DNA of 64,000 bases from Rapidithrix thailandica (GCF_039710355.1 NZ_JBDKWZ010000019.1:62001-126000); one strand, 5' to 3'; shown: positions 19,959 through 29,553, counted from the stretch's first letter. Translations and numbers: made by a program. The notes: generated by a model not told the origin, from the sequence alone.

Positions 19959-20435
19959 ATGAAAACAAAAATCCTTTTTCTAATGGCTGTTTGTAGCAGC
20001 TTGTATAGTTATTCTCAATCCAAAACTATTCACCAAAATCAGACAAGCATGAAATTAAATGCCGGAGTTGTTACCGAAAAACTAGCCGAAAGCAAGGCGT
20101 TTTATACCCAAGTCTTAGGCTTTGAAGTGACGTTTGAAAATGAATTTTACCTGTTACTGCATACTCCGAACCGGGGGGCTGCCATCAGTTTTTTATTGCC
20201 GAACCATCCTTCTCAACAAGCTTTGTTTCACAAACCTTTTTCCGGTGAAGGAATGTACTTAACCATCGAAGTGGAGGATGTTGATCAACTTTATCAGGAA
20301 ATTAAAAGTAAGAAGGTAGAGATCAAGATTGACTTGAGGGATGAGCCTTGGGGTGACCGGCATTTTGCCATTCAGGACCCCAATGGTATTGGTATAGACT
20401 TGGTCACTTATTCCCCACAGGAAGCCGAAAAATAA
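19959..20435 (+). CDS. VOC-family (glyoxalase/bleomycin-resistance fold) protein, probably exported
   Basis: A 158-residue protein with a single VOC domain from about residue 30 (AGVVTEKLAESKAFYTQVLG) to the C-terminus (FAIQDPNGIGIDLVTY), with the usual paired beta-alpha-beta-beta-beta modules. An N-terminal segment MKTKILFLMAVCSSLYSYSQ reads as a signal peptide, which is unusual because VOC proteins are normally cytoplasmic. An internal Met at 20049 would give a cytoplasmic form. Such proteins bind a metal and act as isomerases, dioxygenases or drug-binding proteins; which applies here cannot be told. An AraC gene lies just upstream and a terminator just downstream. Confidence 0.85.
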   Translation: MKTKILFLMAVCSSLYSYSQSKTIHQNQTSMKLNAGVVTEKLAESKAFYTQVLGFEVTFENEFYLLLHTPNRGAAISFLLPNHPSQQALFHKPFSGEGMYLTIEVEDVDQLYQEIKSKKVEIKIDLRDEPWGDRHFAIQDPNGIGIDLVTYSPQEAEK

Positions 20436-20461
20436 TTTTTCGGTATTTTTAAATTTTAACT

Positions 20462-20502
20462 TGCTCTTTTTAACCTGTTTAGGCTTTAAAGAGCATTTTT
20501 TT
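20462..20502 (+). terminator. Intrinsic terminator after the VOC gene
   Basis: TGCTCTTT pairs with AAAGAGCA. The loop can itself fold (CCT with AGG), and seven T follow. Confidence 0.8.
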
Positions 20503-20675
20503 CTTGGAGAGGAGTGATGCCAAAATATAAATGTATCCGGAAATTATTGTACTTTTGATTTCGAGTAAACCGGGGTTTTTACAGAGTTGTTGAAAAGTCA
20601 AACAGGAGGGCTGGGAATAGAGATGACTTGAACTGTAACATTTAATCATAACCACTGGATAAAGCACCTATCATC

Positions 20676-21188
20676 ATGCAAAAACCACTTTCCAACGAGT
20701 ACAATCCTTATTATCAAAACTACATTGATTTAGTGCCTGATGGGGATTTTTTTGAAATGCTTCGCGATCAACGGGGGGCTATCGTTCGCTTTTTTGAAGA
20801 CCTTCCGGAAGAAAAATATGATTACCAGTATGCAGAAGGCAAATGGACTATCAAAGAAGTTTTGATGCATATTTTGGATACTGAAAGAGTGATGGCGTAT
20901 AGGGCTTTGGTAGCCGCAAGAGGCGATAAGACTACCAAGCTTCAAAATATGGACGAAGGCCTGTATGCCCGTAATATGAATGCCTCCGACCGGACGATGA
21001 AAAGTCTGCTGGATGAGTTTAAGGCAATTCGCCATTCTACGGTATTTTTATATGAAAATATGCCTGAAGAACAGAGTCAATGGGAAGCCGATGCCGTGAC
21101 TCATCCCTTTACTGCCCGGGCCTTAGGGTATATTATTATCGGGCATGTGCAACATCACCTTAACGTTATCCAAGAGCGGTATCTGTAA
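20676..21188 (+). CDS. DinB-family putative metal-dependent protein
   Basis: A 170-residue four-helix-bundle protein of the DinB superfamily. The metal-binding triad can be placed at His65 (EVLMHILDTER) and at His157 and His161 (GHVQHHLNVI). The segment GKWTIKEVLMHILDTE is typical of the family. Members include thiol transferases that use bacillithiol or mycothiol and many of unknown function. There is no signal peptide, so it is cytoplasmic. It is a single-gene unit between two terminator regions; the biochemical role is not established. Confidence 0.88.
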   Translation: MQKPLSNEYNPYYQNYIDLVPDGDFFEMLRDQRGAIVRFFEDLPEEKYDYQYAEGKWTIKEVLMHILDTERVMAYRALVAARGDKTTKLQNMDEGLYARNMNASDRTMKSLLDEFKAIRHSTVFLYENMPEEQSQWEADAVTHPFTARALGYIIIGHVQHHLNVIQERYL

Positions 21189-21215
21189 CTCTACGCAGTA
21201 ATAAGGAAAGTAAGG

Positions 21216-21283
21216 AGTCATGAGAAGTTTTGCGCAATTCTCATGGCTTTTTTTGTGTGTAAAAGCCGAGACGGGCTTTTTTT
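21216..21283 (+). terminator. Tandem intrinsic terminators after the DinB gene
   Basis: The first hairpin has an 11-bp stem (AGTCATGAGAA with TTCTCATGGCT) followed by seven T. The second, at 21261-21283, pairs AAAGCC with GGGCTTT and also runs into T residues. Confidence 0.88.
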
Positions 21284-21781
21284 GTTTGTTTTATGCTCTT
21301 TAAATTCAGGGGGAAAGGTATTAGTGTAAGGAATAGAGGTGATTATTGTAAAAAGAGTTGGCCAATAATAAGATGTCTTTCTATTGTTTCTTTACCAAAC
21401 TGTACTATTCATAGATTTACCATCCTATTTTGGGATAATCGGAAGGAGTGCTGTTTTTTGATGTGTAGTATGTTATATGGAAAGGAGGGGTGTTTTTGTA
21501 ATAAATCAAGGTAAATGATATAATAATATTCACAATTAACAATTTAGTAGATAGAGTTAATACATATTTATACTTGTAAAAAGTACTTAGATTTGTCTTG
21601 ATAACAATATTCAGATATGGGTAGTTTTCTAAAAAATGCCCGTTAATGATAAAGGCTTTTTCATTGGACTTTACAAGTTTTTGAGCAGGCCAAATCATTT
21701 TACAAAAGTTGCACAACTAACTGAAAATTGCTCTGAAAACAGGCAATAAAAATTGTAATCCTAAAATTCTTGAATTAAGTA
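21284..21781. other. Gene-free A/T-rich leader of the large adhesin-like gene
   Basis: No gene is supported here. The stretch is A/T-rich, with short ORFs of poor composition on both strands, and must hold the promoter of the T9SS gene that starts at 21782. Confidence 0.5.
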
Positions 21782-24700
21782 ATGAACAGGAAAACTACTA
21801 TGCAAATCAGGCAATGCTGTTTACTGCTTTGCCTCTTCCTATCCTTTTCTGCCTTTGGACAAACCACCATTTGGTTGGAAGATTTTAACCTGCCTAATTA
21901 CTCTACCAGTGATAATGGAGCTACGGCTTGGAGCTCTACTCAGCCAAGTGGAGCAGACTGGTGGATAGTGTGGTCATCGGAATATTATGGAAAAGATCTT
22001 GATGGAGAAGCAACCTGGACATCGGAACAAATCGATATTTCCACTTATACGGATGTATCGATTTCCATTGATATGCGGGAAAGTGGAACCTTGGAAAGTA
22101 GCGACTATATTCGGGCGTATTATTCCATTGATGGGGGGGGAGAAGTTTTGTTTGGCGCAGAGTCCGACGACTTTACAAGTACAACTTTTTCTGCTGCCAA
22201 CCTGAATGGAAATACACTGAGAATCATTATCAGGGCAAGAAATGATAGTAATAACGAATATTATTATTTTGACAATGTGCGTGTAGAAGGGACCTTGGCC
22301 AAAGATATGGAATACCTATCCAGTACATTGACTCAAAACAGCGATCAAGTAGCGGTGGGTAGTACCCATCAAGAGGTAATCGGTATTCAAGTAAATACTG
22401 AAAATACTAAAAACCCCTTGAATGCGAGTTTGTTTTCTTTTGCCACTCAAGGAAGTACGGATGCTGCCAATGATATTGTCAATGCAAGGCTATATTATAC
22501 AGGTACCAGCAGTGTTTTTTCGACAGGGAATCAATTCGGGGGTACGGTTACTTCTCCCAATGGGACTTTTTCAATCAACGGGAACCAAACTTTGGCCGAA
22601 GGGACGAATTATTTTTGGCTGGTATACGATATAGATGCCAATGCTACGATAGGGAATCTGGTAGATGCGGTATGTCATAAGTTAACCGTTGATGGCATGG
22701 ACCGGATTCCTTCCGTTACCGACCCTGCGGGGAGTAGAAAAATCAACAATATTAGCTGTAACACAACTATCTCAAGTTTTCCTTATTCAGAAAGCTTTGA
22801 ATCCGGCTTGGGTAATTGGACTCAGGGTACAAATGATGATATTAATTGGACCCGGAATAGCGGAGGCACAGATTCGGGAAGTACAGGGCCTTCTTCGGCG
22901 GCCGATGGCAACTATTATCTCTATACTGAAGCATCTTATCCAAATAACCCGAACAAGTCCGCCTACTTGATCAGTCCTTGTTTTGACTTGAATGGAACCT
23001 CAAGCCCTACTTTGTATTTTTCCTATCATATGCAAGGGGCAGATATGGGAACACTTTATTTGGATGTGCAAGAAAAGGAAGGCGTTTGGATTAATTTGTT
23101 TTCACTCGGTGGTCATCAGGGTGTCTTCTGGAACGAACGGGAAATAGACCTTTCAGCGTATGAAGGTAAAAATATTAAGTTCAGGTTTCGGGGAATGACC
23201 GGAAACAGTTATCGCAGTGATATAGCTATCGACAAAATCGGAATTGAGAGTCAGCCGGATATGATATATCAATCCAGTACATTGACTCAAAACGGTAATC
23301 AAGTCGTGGTGGGTAGTACGGATCAAGATATTATTGGAATTAAAGTTACGACTTTAAACCCCTCCAATCCCTTAAGTATTAGTTCTTTCTCTTTTGATAC
23401 TCAGGGAAGTACGGATGCTGCCAATGATATTGCCAATGCGAAACTCTATTACACCGGTACCAGTAATGCCTTTGCCACAGGCAATCAATTCGGAGGCACT
23501 GTCACTTCACCGAATGGAGCCTTTACTATTAACGGCACACAAGTGTTAGCAGAGGGTGATAATTATTTCTGGTTAGTGTATGATATTGACGCCAATGCTA
23601 CAGTAGATCATTTGGTGGATGCGGTATGTAACCAGTTTACGATTGGTGGTGTGGGTGAAGTCCCAGCTATTACCGCTCCGGCAGGAAGTCGTAAAATCAC
23701 GGACTTGGACTGTAGTACGATTGTATCCGTTTTTCCTTATTCAGAAAGCTTTGAATCGGGGATTGGGGATTGGATACAAGATACCGGAGACAACTTTAAC
23801 TGGACGCGTAATTCCGGAGGGACCTCTACAGGTAGCACCGGTCCTTCCGAAGCGGGACAGGGTACGTATTATATGTATACGGAAGCCAATGGAAATACCA
23901 ACCGTACGGCCAACTTACTCAGCCCTTGTTTTGACTTGAGCAGTATGACCAATCCTTACTTCTACTTTATGTATCATATGCGAGGGGGTAATATGGGAAG
24001 TCTACGGGTGGAGGTTCAGGAAAATCCGGGGGTGAGTGCCTGGGTAACCCTGCAAACCTTTAGTGGGCATCAATCAAGCGAGTGGAAATTCAGTCAAATT
24101 GATCTCTCGGCCTATGCCGGTAAAACCATTAAGTTGCGCTTCCGGGGAGTGACAGGCGCTGGTATTGAAAGCGATATGGCTATTGACAACCTCTTTTTGG
24201 CCGAAAAGCTATTGGAAATTACACCGAGTGTTTCTACTGCCGATTTTGCGCAAGCCATTACCGGGACGGGAGTGGAAATCCGAAACCTGACTTATACCTC
24301 AGCCCATCCCGACTCGTACGGTACTTTTACGCTCAAAGACGGTACGCAAATCGGCTCGGCCCATGGAATTGTAATGTCTACCGGGGATGTCAGGGATATC
24401 GACCGGCCAAATAGTCGTAGAAATACTACTACAGAACTAGGCAGGTCAGGGTATACAGACTTGAATGGAAATGGGCGAACAACCTATGATGCCAGTTTTA
24501 TAGAGTTTGATGTGGTACCTTCGGGTGATACGTTGAAGTTCAACTATACCTTTCTGTCTGAGGAATACACCGAATATGTAAATGATGATTATAATGATGT
24601 CTTTGCGTTTTATATCAGCGGGCCGGGGATTACCGGAGAGCAAAATATTGCTATCATTCCGGGAACTTCTACGGAAGTATCTATTAACAATGTAAACCAA

Positions 24701-26755
24701 GGAGAGTATACGCAATATTTTGTGAATAACGATTTGCATAGTGACAATACCATAGAAGATGTCGCCGGTTTTTACAATATTGAATACGATGGGTATACGA
24801 AAAACCTGGTTGCGAAAATTGCCGTGCAAAGCTGTGAAACCTATCATATCAAGTGGGTAGTAGCCGATGGGAATGATAGACAGTATGATTCCGGTGTATT
24901 TGTAGAAGGTTTGTATAGTAATGATATCACAGGCGCTTCTTCCGTATCGGAAGTGTATAGCGAATGTGTGGAGGATCCTGTGACGGTTGAGTTTACAAGA
25001 GTCGGGGATGTATCCAATAACTTGACCTTGGATGTAAATTACTCCGGTTCGATGACAAGGGGGGTAGATTATACTACCAGCGGTACCTTTTTAGGGCGTT
25101 TGACTTTCTCGGCAGGAGAGGCCACCAAGGCCATTACCATCACCCCTACGGTTTTGTACAGTATCAATCAGTTGGATAGTATTGTGGTCAGTTTGTCGAA
25201 TTGTTCGGGAAGTGAGTTTGCCGCAACCAAGGTGTATTACAAACCCGATCCGGATTTGAGCAGTTATGGAACCTTGGAGATTTGTAGCGATGGAGAGTCA
25301 GCGATTGACCCGGGAGCTTATGCCAATTATCAATGGAAAGATGCTTCCGATAATATCGTCTCTACGGATCGTATCTTGCGGACAAATGTAGAAGGGACGT
25401 ATACACTTACCGTGTTGAATGAAGAAGGTTGTACCGCTTCTTCGGACCCGATCACTATTGTGAAACTTCCCGAATTGATTGTTGCTGCCTCAGCTACTTG
25501 CCAACCTGCAGGCACAGGAAAAACACAAGTGTACCTGTCTGCTACCGGAGGAGGAGGAAGCTATCAATATAAATTAAGCACGGACCCTGCATCGGCATTT
25601 ACATCCGATCCGGTGTTCTTAGTTGATAATGGAACAACCGTTGCATTTGACATACTGTCTAACAAAGGATGTGAGAAAACCATCAATGTGACGACTCCGG
25701 CTGCTACTCCTGTAGAAATCTCTACTACAGACAAGACGGGGGATTGTGTGTTGGCAGGTGACAATGTATTCTATAATATCATTGATGACGAGGGGAACCT
25801 GATTGCCAGTATTCGGGATATGGGGAATAACCTGGGAGTGTTAACGGCAGAAGTGCTTATGGATGCTACGGTACAAAGCTACGATGGAGAGCCTTACTTA
25901 CAACGGCATTATAAGATTACGCCACAGCATAACGGTTTGAGTGCCATGGTTCGCTTGTACTTAACGCAACAAGAATACGAGAACCTTGCTTTGGAAAATC
26001 CTGAAATTCCATTGCCAATCCTTAGCGGAACCAACATTCTTGGAATCAGTAAGTACGATGGGGATGCTCCGGGATCGGGCAATGAGACGTTTATTAACAG
26101 TGATTTGGTCGTAGATGGGTTTGATGGTGACAGGCACTATATTGACTTTACCGTGCCGAGCTTCTCTTCCATTTATATACACAGTGCGGTGGATAATGAT
26201 CCTTTACCGGTACGCTTCCTGTCAGTAGAAGCAAAACAGCAAGGCAAACACAATGTGGCATTGTTGTGGAAAACGGCCGATGAACACAACAATAAAGGAT
26301 ACGAAATTGAAAGAAGTGTACAAGGTCAAACCTTTGAGAAGATTGCTTTTATAGAAGGGAAGAATGTAAAAGGAGAGTCGGCTTACGAATACACTGACTA
26401 CGGTGTGCAAGGAACGGTGTACTACCGCTTAAAGCAAGTAGATACCAACGGAGATTTTGAGTACAGCAAAGTGGTTTCCGTCACCTTGGAGACACTTCAA
26501 GAATTCAAAGTCAAAGTCTTTCCGAATCCGTTTACACAACAGCTGACCTTAGAAGTTTCGAACCCGGAGCAAATACCGGTCAACGTACAGGCATATGATG
26601 CCACCGGAAGACCTGTCTTCAACTTTACCTTGGAAGGTTCATCTTATATCAGCAAAGAGTTGAGTAATCACTTCCGGAACTTGTCGAGAGGGGTTTACAC
26701 CTTGAGAGTTGAATCCTCTAACCAAGTGAAGTATGTAAAAGTTGTGAAACAATAA
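21782..26755 (+). CDS. Giant T9SS-secreted adhesin-like protein with choice-of-anchor L domain
   Basis: A 1657-residue cell-surface protein. A signal peptide ends near SAFGQ at residue 27. Then come a jellyroll/MAM-like segment, two copies of a ~318-residue module (a strand-rich STLTQN...GSRKI half and a SFPYSESFESG...SPCFDL half resembling cleaved-adhesin/MAM domains), and a choice-of-anchor L domain at about 820-1050 (ITGTGVEIRNLTYTSAHPDS, GIVMSTGDV, YTFLSEEYTEYVND). A Calx-beta-like stretch and Ig-like modules follow. The T9SS type A tail starts near VKVFPNPFTQQL and ends VKYVKVVKQ. The protein should be exported by T9SS and take part in adhesion or matrix formation; its ligand is unknown. 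A strong terminator follows. Confidence 0.92.
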   Translation: MNRKTTMQIRQCCLLLCLFLSFSAFGQTTIWLEDFNLPNYSTSDNGATAWSSTQPSGADWWIVWSSEYYGKDLDGEATWTSEQIDISTYTDVSISIDMRESGTLESSDYIRAYYSIDGGGEVLFGAESDDFTSTTFSAANLNGNTLRIIIRARNDSNNEYYYFDNVRVEGTLAKDMEYLSSTLTQNSDQVAVGSTHQEVIGIQVNTENTKNPLNASLFSFATQGSTDAANDIVNARLYYTGTSSVFSTGNQFGGTVTSPNGTFSINGNQTLAEGTNYFWLVYDIDANATIGNLVDAVCHKLTVDGMDRIPSVTDPAGSRKINNISCNTTISSFPYSESFESGLGNWTQGTNDDINWTRNSGGTDSGSTGPSSAADGNYYLYTEASYPNNPNKSAYLISPCFDLNGTSSPTLYFSYHMQGADMGTLYLDVQEKEGVWINLFSLGGHQGVFWNEREIDLSAYEGKNIKFRFRGMTGNSYRSDIAIDKIGIESQPDMIYQSSTLTQNGNQVVVGSTDQDIIGIKVTTLNPSNPLSISSFSFDTQGSTDAANDIANAKLYYTGTSNAFATGNQFGGTVTSPNGAFTINGTQVLAEGDNYFWLVYDIDANATVDHLVDAVCNQFTIGGVGEVPAITAPAGSRKITDLDCSTIVSVFPYSESFESGIGDWIQDTGDNFNWTRNSGGTSTGSTGPSEAGQGTYYMYTEANGNTNRTANLLSPCFDLSSMTNPYFYFMYHMRGGNMGSLRVEVQENPGVSAWVTLQTFSGHQSSEWKFSQIDLSAYAGKTIKLRFRGVTGAGIESDMAIDNLFLAEKLLEITPSVSTADFAQAITGTGVEIRNLTYTSAHPDSYGTFTLKDGTQIGSAHGIVMSTGDVRDIDRPNSRRNTTTELGRSGYTDLNGNGRTTYDASFIEFDVVPSGDTLKFNYTFLSEEYTEYVNDDYNDVFAFYISGPGITGEQNIAIIPGTSTEVSINNVNQGEYTQYFVNNDLHSDNTIEDVAGFYNIEYDGYTKNLVAKIAVQSCETYHIKWVVADGNDRQYDSGVFVEGLYSNDITGASSVSEVYSECVEDPVTVEFTRVGDVSNNLTLDVNYSGSMTRGVDYTTSGTFLGRLTFSAGEATKAITITPTVLYSINQLDSIVVSLSNCSGSEFAATKVYYKPDPDLSSYGTLEICSDGESAIDPGAYANYQWKDASDNIVSTDRILRTNVEGTYTLTVLNEEGCTASSDPITIVKLPELIVAASATCQPAGTGKTQVYLSATGGGGSYQYKLSTDPASAFTSDPVFLVDNGTTVAFDILSNKGCEKTINVTTPAATPVEISTTDKTGDCVLAGDNVFYNIIDDEGNLIASIRDMGNNLGVLTAEVLMDATVQSYDGEPYLQRHYKITPQHNGLSAMVRLYLTQQEYENLALENPEIPLPILSGTNILGISKYDGDAPGSGNETFINSDLVVDGFDGDRHYIDFTVPSFSSIYIHSAVDNDPLPVRFLSVEAKQQGKHNVALLWKTADEHNNKGYEIERSVQGQTFEKIAFIEGKNVKGESAYEYTDYGVQGTVYYRLKQVDTNGDFEYSKVVSVTLETLQEFKVKVFPNPFTQQLTLEVSNPEQIPVNVQAYDATGRPVFNFTLEGSSYISKELSNHFRNLSRGVYTLRVESSNQVKYVKVVKQ
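22319..24220 (+). repeat. Internal ~954-bp tandem duplication inside the T9SS adhesin-like gene
   Basis: The sequence TCCAGTACATTGACTCAAAA occurs at 22319 and again at 23273, 954 bases apart. The encoded modules run in parallel through GSTDAANDI, GNQFGGTVTSPNG, YSESFESG and SPCFDL. The copies have diverged at many third positions, so the duplication is not recent. Confidence 0.85.
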
Positions 26756-26780
26756 ACTAAGATGAATTCTTAATAATATA

Positions 26781-26809
26781 AGCCAGCGAAACCTTCGCTG
26801 GCTTTTTTT
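26781..26809 (+). terminator. Strong intrinsic terminator
   Basis: AGCCAGCGAA pairs with TTCGCTGGCT across a three-base loop and is followed by seven T, 26 bases after the adhesin-like gene. Confidence 0.92.
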
Positions 26810-26832
26810 CGGAACCCAATCCAAAGGATAAG

Positions 26833-26962
26833 GTTTAAGAGCATGTTTGAAATTTCTTACGAGGCCGTCCACCGAATGTCGGACCACCGAATGTCGGTCC
26901 ATTCAAAAAGTTGCACTGAGGTTCCTGAAATGGGGGGACAACAATATAAGCACGCTCTAAGA
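26833..26962. repeat. Possible MITE or IS remnant with a 15-bp tandem repeat
   Basis: CCACCGAATGTCGG occurs twice in tandem (869-900 of this kb, period 15), differing only in the last base of the unit. Loosely similar inverted ends (AAGAGCATGTTT near 26836 and the complement of AAGCACGCTCTTA-like bases near 26948) lie about 120 bp apart. No transposase reading frame is seen. The mobile-element reading is tentative. Confidence 0.3.
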
Positions 26963-27070
26963 AGGATGGCGTAAGGTGTTCAAACAAAGTAGGCTGTATA
27001 TTGTTGATGAGGAGGAATCATGACTTTTTGACTACCGTGAACCGGAAGAAACAAATTCAGTGATAAATTA

Positions 27071-27110
27071 AAACACCCGGTTAATCATCAAGTGTTAACC
27101 GGGTGTTTTT
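27071..27110. terminator. Bidirectional terminator between convergent genes
   Basis: A perfect 14-bp stem (AAACACCCGGTTAA with its complement) and a 10-nt loop, with A on the left and T on the right. It lies beyond the stop of the minus-strand DUF983 gene and could serve both strands. Confidence 0.85.
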
Positions 27111-27145
27111 GTATATGATCAGGTAGGACTCAACTACACTATTTT

Positions 27146-27553
27146 TTATTTTAAAGAGTTTTGTTCGGATTGGTGTTTTTCAATGGCTCCAGGCTTATAA
27201 GAGGCTCCCCCAAACAAATGAAGCATCAAAGCTCTTGAAAAGCGAAAGGTAAACGGAACAAGCATCAAGCAAGGAATCATTGCAGATAATATCCAGACAA
27301 CGGTGCTTTCCGGATTGATCAACACATAGGTAGCCACGGCACAGCTGATCATAATGGCCATGTTGATCCCATAGCTAAAGTACATGGCCCCAAAATAAAA
27401 TCCAGGCTCCGGTTCAAAGTTACATCCGCATTTCGGGCAACTTTTATTCATTTTAATAAATTTTCCAATATTCAAACCGGAATGCTGAAACATCTTACCT
27501 TTTCGGCATTGTGGACAACGCAAGCTCCACATAGCTTTGATACTCACTGACAT
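27146..27553 (-). CDS. DUF983 family membrane protein
   Basis: A 135-residue protein typical of DUF983. It has two zinc-ribbon-like CxxC pairs near the N-terminus (RCPQCRKGKMF and SCPKCGCNFEPEPGFYFGAMY), then two hydrophobic segments at about 60-80 and 85-105 (MAIMISCAVATYVLI and VVWILSAMIPCLMLVPFTF). The family is widespread in Bacteroidota and Alphaproteobacteria and has no settled function. It lies downstream of floA on the same strand, separated by a 20-bp inverted repeat. Confidence 0.88.
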   Translation of the reverse strand: MSVSIKAMWSLRCPQCRKGKMFQHSGLNIGKFIKMNKSCPKCGCNFEPEPGFYFGAMYFSYGINMAIMISCAVATYVLINPESTVVWILSAMIPCLMLVPFTFRFSRALMLHLFGGASYKPGAIEKHQSEQNSLK

Positions 27554-27665
27554 GATAGTATTGTTTTGGGTTTCTAATATCCTTCTTAGGATTCAGCTGA
27601 CTTTAGTCCCGCAAAGGTACTTCCGGAAACCCAATTTCGGAACAGTTCATCTGCTTATAAAGGAA

Positions 27666-27713
27666 CCGAGGATAATTTTAGAAAAGATTTTTCTTTTCTA
27701 AAATTATCCTCGG
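27666..27713 (-). repeat. Perfect 20-bp inverted repeat between floA and the DUF983 gene
   Basis: Arms at 27666-27685 and 27694-27713 are perfect complements (starting CCGAGGATAATTTTAG) around an 8-nt loop. Neither side has a long T tract. It lies 42 bases past the floA stop, so it may end or stabilise the floA mRNA. Confidence 0.8.
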
Positions 27714-27754
27714 CTAGATTAAGGGATGTAAACCTTAGTTTATGACATTCTTAT

Positions 27755-28771
27755 CTAATCCTCATCATTTTCATTTTCTTCCAGTGAGGAGGATTTGCCA
27801 GTAGTTTGCGGCTCACCCTCGGCTATGCTGGACCGCATATCCGTATCGGCTTTGATATTACTCATTTTGTAATAATCCATAATACCCAGATTTCCGTTTC
27901 TGAAGGCATCTGCCATTGCTAATGGTATTTCCGCTTCTGCTTCGATTACCTTGGCTCTTGCCGCTTGTGCTTTGGCTTTCATCTCTTGTTCTACAGCTAC
28001 CGCCATGGCACGTCTTTCTTCGGCTTTTGCCTCTGCTACTTTCAAATCCGCATTGGCTTGGTCGATTTGCAATTTCGCTCCGATATTACTTCCGATGTCG
28101 ATATCGGCAATGTCAATGGATAAAATCTCGAAAGCCGTTCCCGAATCCAAGCCTTTTCCCAATACCAGTTTGGAAATCTTATCTGGGTTTTCCAACACAT
28201 CTTTGTGTGACTTGGAGGAACCGATAGAGGTGACAATCCCTTCTCCTACACGGGCCAAAATCGTTTCTTCACCGGAACCCCCGACCAATTGAGCAATGTT
28301 AGCCCGGACGGTAACTCTTGCCTTGGCGATCAGTTGTATCCCATCCTGAGCCACTGCAGCTACAGAAGGAGTATTAATTACCTGTGGGTTTACGGAAATT
28401 TGAACCGCTTCAAACACTTCTCTACCGGCCAGGTCGATGGCTGCAGCCTGTTTGAAGGTCAGTTCAATGTTGGCTTTGTCCGCTGAAATTAAGGCTTTGA
28501 TCACCGAAGGAACGTGCCCACCTGCCAGGTAATGCGTTTCCAGGTCATCGGTAGTGAGGGTAAGGCCTGCTTTTGTTGCGGTAATGAGTGATTCAACAAT
28601 GACTCTGGGGGGGACTTTCCGTACACGCATCAGGACTAAATTGATTAAACTGACTTTTACGGAAGAAAATACCGCCGTAAACCAAAGATTTACAGGGATG
28701 AAGTAAAGAAAGGAGAAGAGAAAAATAATTCCTCCAACTAAAAGTATTAGTATGTTATAAGTATTGCTCAT
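27755..28771 (-). CDS. floA: Flotillin-like protein FloA
   Basis: A 338-residue membrane-associated scaffold of the FloA (UPF0365) family. One N-terminal hydrophobic hairpin region (ILILLVGGIIFLFSFLYFIP) anchors it. The family-specific LVLMRVRKVPPRVIVESLI and the SPFH-like beta-rich core follow (VQISVNPQVINTPS, VTVRANIAQLVGGSGEETI). A long alanine/glutamate coiled coil at about 235-300 (AEAKAEERRAMAVAVEQEMK) drives oligomerisation, and an acidic tail ends the protein. Flotillins organise membrane microdomains and influence membrane fluidity and signalling. The gene is divergent from the biotin carrier gene. Confidence 0.95.
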   Translation of the reverse strand: MSNTYNILILLVGGIIFLFSFLYFIPVNLWFTAVFSSVKVSLINLVLMRVRKVPPRVIVESLITATKAGLTLTTDDLETHYLAGGHVPSVIKALISADKANIELTFKQAAAIDLAGREVFEAVQISVNPQVINTPSVAAVAQDGIQLIAKARVTVRANIAQLVGGSGEETILARVGEGIVTSIGSSKSHKDVLENPDKISKLVLGKGLDSGTAFEILSIDIADIDIGSNIGAKLQIDQANADLKVAEAKAEERRAMAVAVEQEMKAKAQAARAKVIEAEAEIPLAMADAFRNGNLGIMDYYKMSNIKADTDMRSSIAEGEPQTTGKSSSLEENENDED

Positions 28772-29049
28772 AGATTAAAAATTCTGTAATGACTATGTTT
28801 AACTTAATTTTTGCTTAAATTAATACCTATATTGAAAATATTCACAAAGTTATAAGAATATTTTAAGTTAAAAACTCCTTGTAAAAGGTAAGCTTATTTT
28901 TTAAATCATAAAGGGTAACGTATTCACGTATGTGCTTACATCATGCGAATAGAGAGTAAATTATAAACTTCCTCTTAATAAAACCAGAAACTTTGTATTT
29001 TTAAAACTAACCATAACAAAGAATATCCATAAACAAACACATAATCAGT

Positions 29050-29553
29050 ATGATACAGGTGAAAATAGACCAAAGTGCTGCCGTATATGAGGTGACAGAA
29101 AAAGACGATAGACTTTTTGTAAATAATCAAGTGGTGGAATGGGACATCGTCCGTTTGGCCGATCAGCGTTTTCATATCCTTTATCAGAATAAATCCTTTA
29201 ATGCGGAATTTATTCATGCCGATGCGGTAAAGAAAGAATTTATCTTGAAAATCAACGGAAGGGTTTATCATTTGGAAGTAAAAGACCAATATGATATTTT
29301 GTTGGAAAAACTGGGAATGAAAGATGCCTTGCTACAAAAAGTAAACGACTTGAAAGCCCCGATGCCAGGGCTGATTCTGGAAGTAAAAGCCAAAGAAGGG
29401 GAGCGGGTGAAAAAAGGGGAGCCTTTGTTGATATTGGAAGCCATGAAGATGGAAAATGTATTGAAAGCTCCCGAAGATGTCACCATCAAGTCAGTAAAAG
29501 TAAGCCAGGCAGACAATGTGGAAAAAAACCAACTTTTATTAGTGTTTGAATAA
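29050..29553 (+). CDS. Biotin carboxyl carrier protein-like subunit
   Basis: A 167-residue protein with a C-terminal biotinyl domain. The biotin-accepting lysine is Lys133 in the EAMKMEN motif; PMPGLILEVKAKEGERVKKG forms the preceding strands. The N-terminal ~90 residues are a beta-rich region like that of carboxylase biotin subunits in Bacteroidota. It would carry carboxybiotin for an acyl-CoA carboxylase (acetyl- or propionyl-CoA) or a decarboxylase. No carboxylase or carboxyltransferase gene is nearby, so the partner lies elsewhere. The start at ATG 29050 follows an A-rich leader. Confidence 0.9.
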   Translation: MIQVKIDQSAAVYEVTEKDDRLFVNNQVVEWDIVRLADQRFHILYQNKSFNAEFIHADAVKKEFILKINGRVYHLEVKDQYDILLEKLGMKDALLQKVNDLKAPMPGLILEVKAKEGERVKKGEPLLILEAMKMENVLKAPEDVTIKSVKVSQADNVEKNQLLLVFE

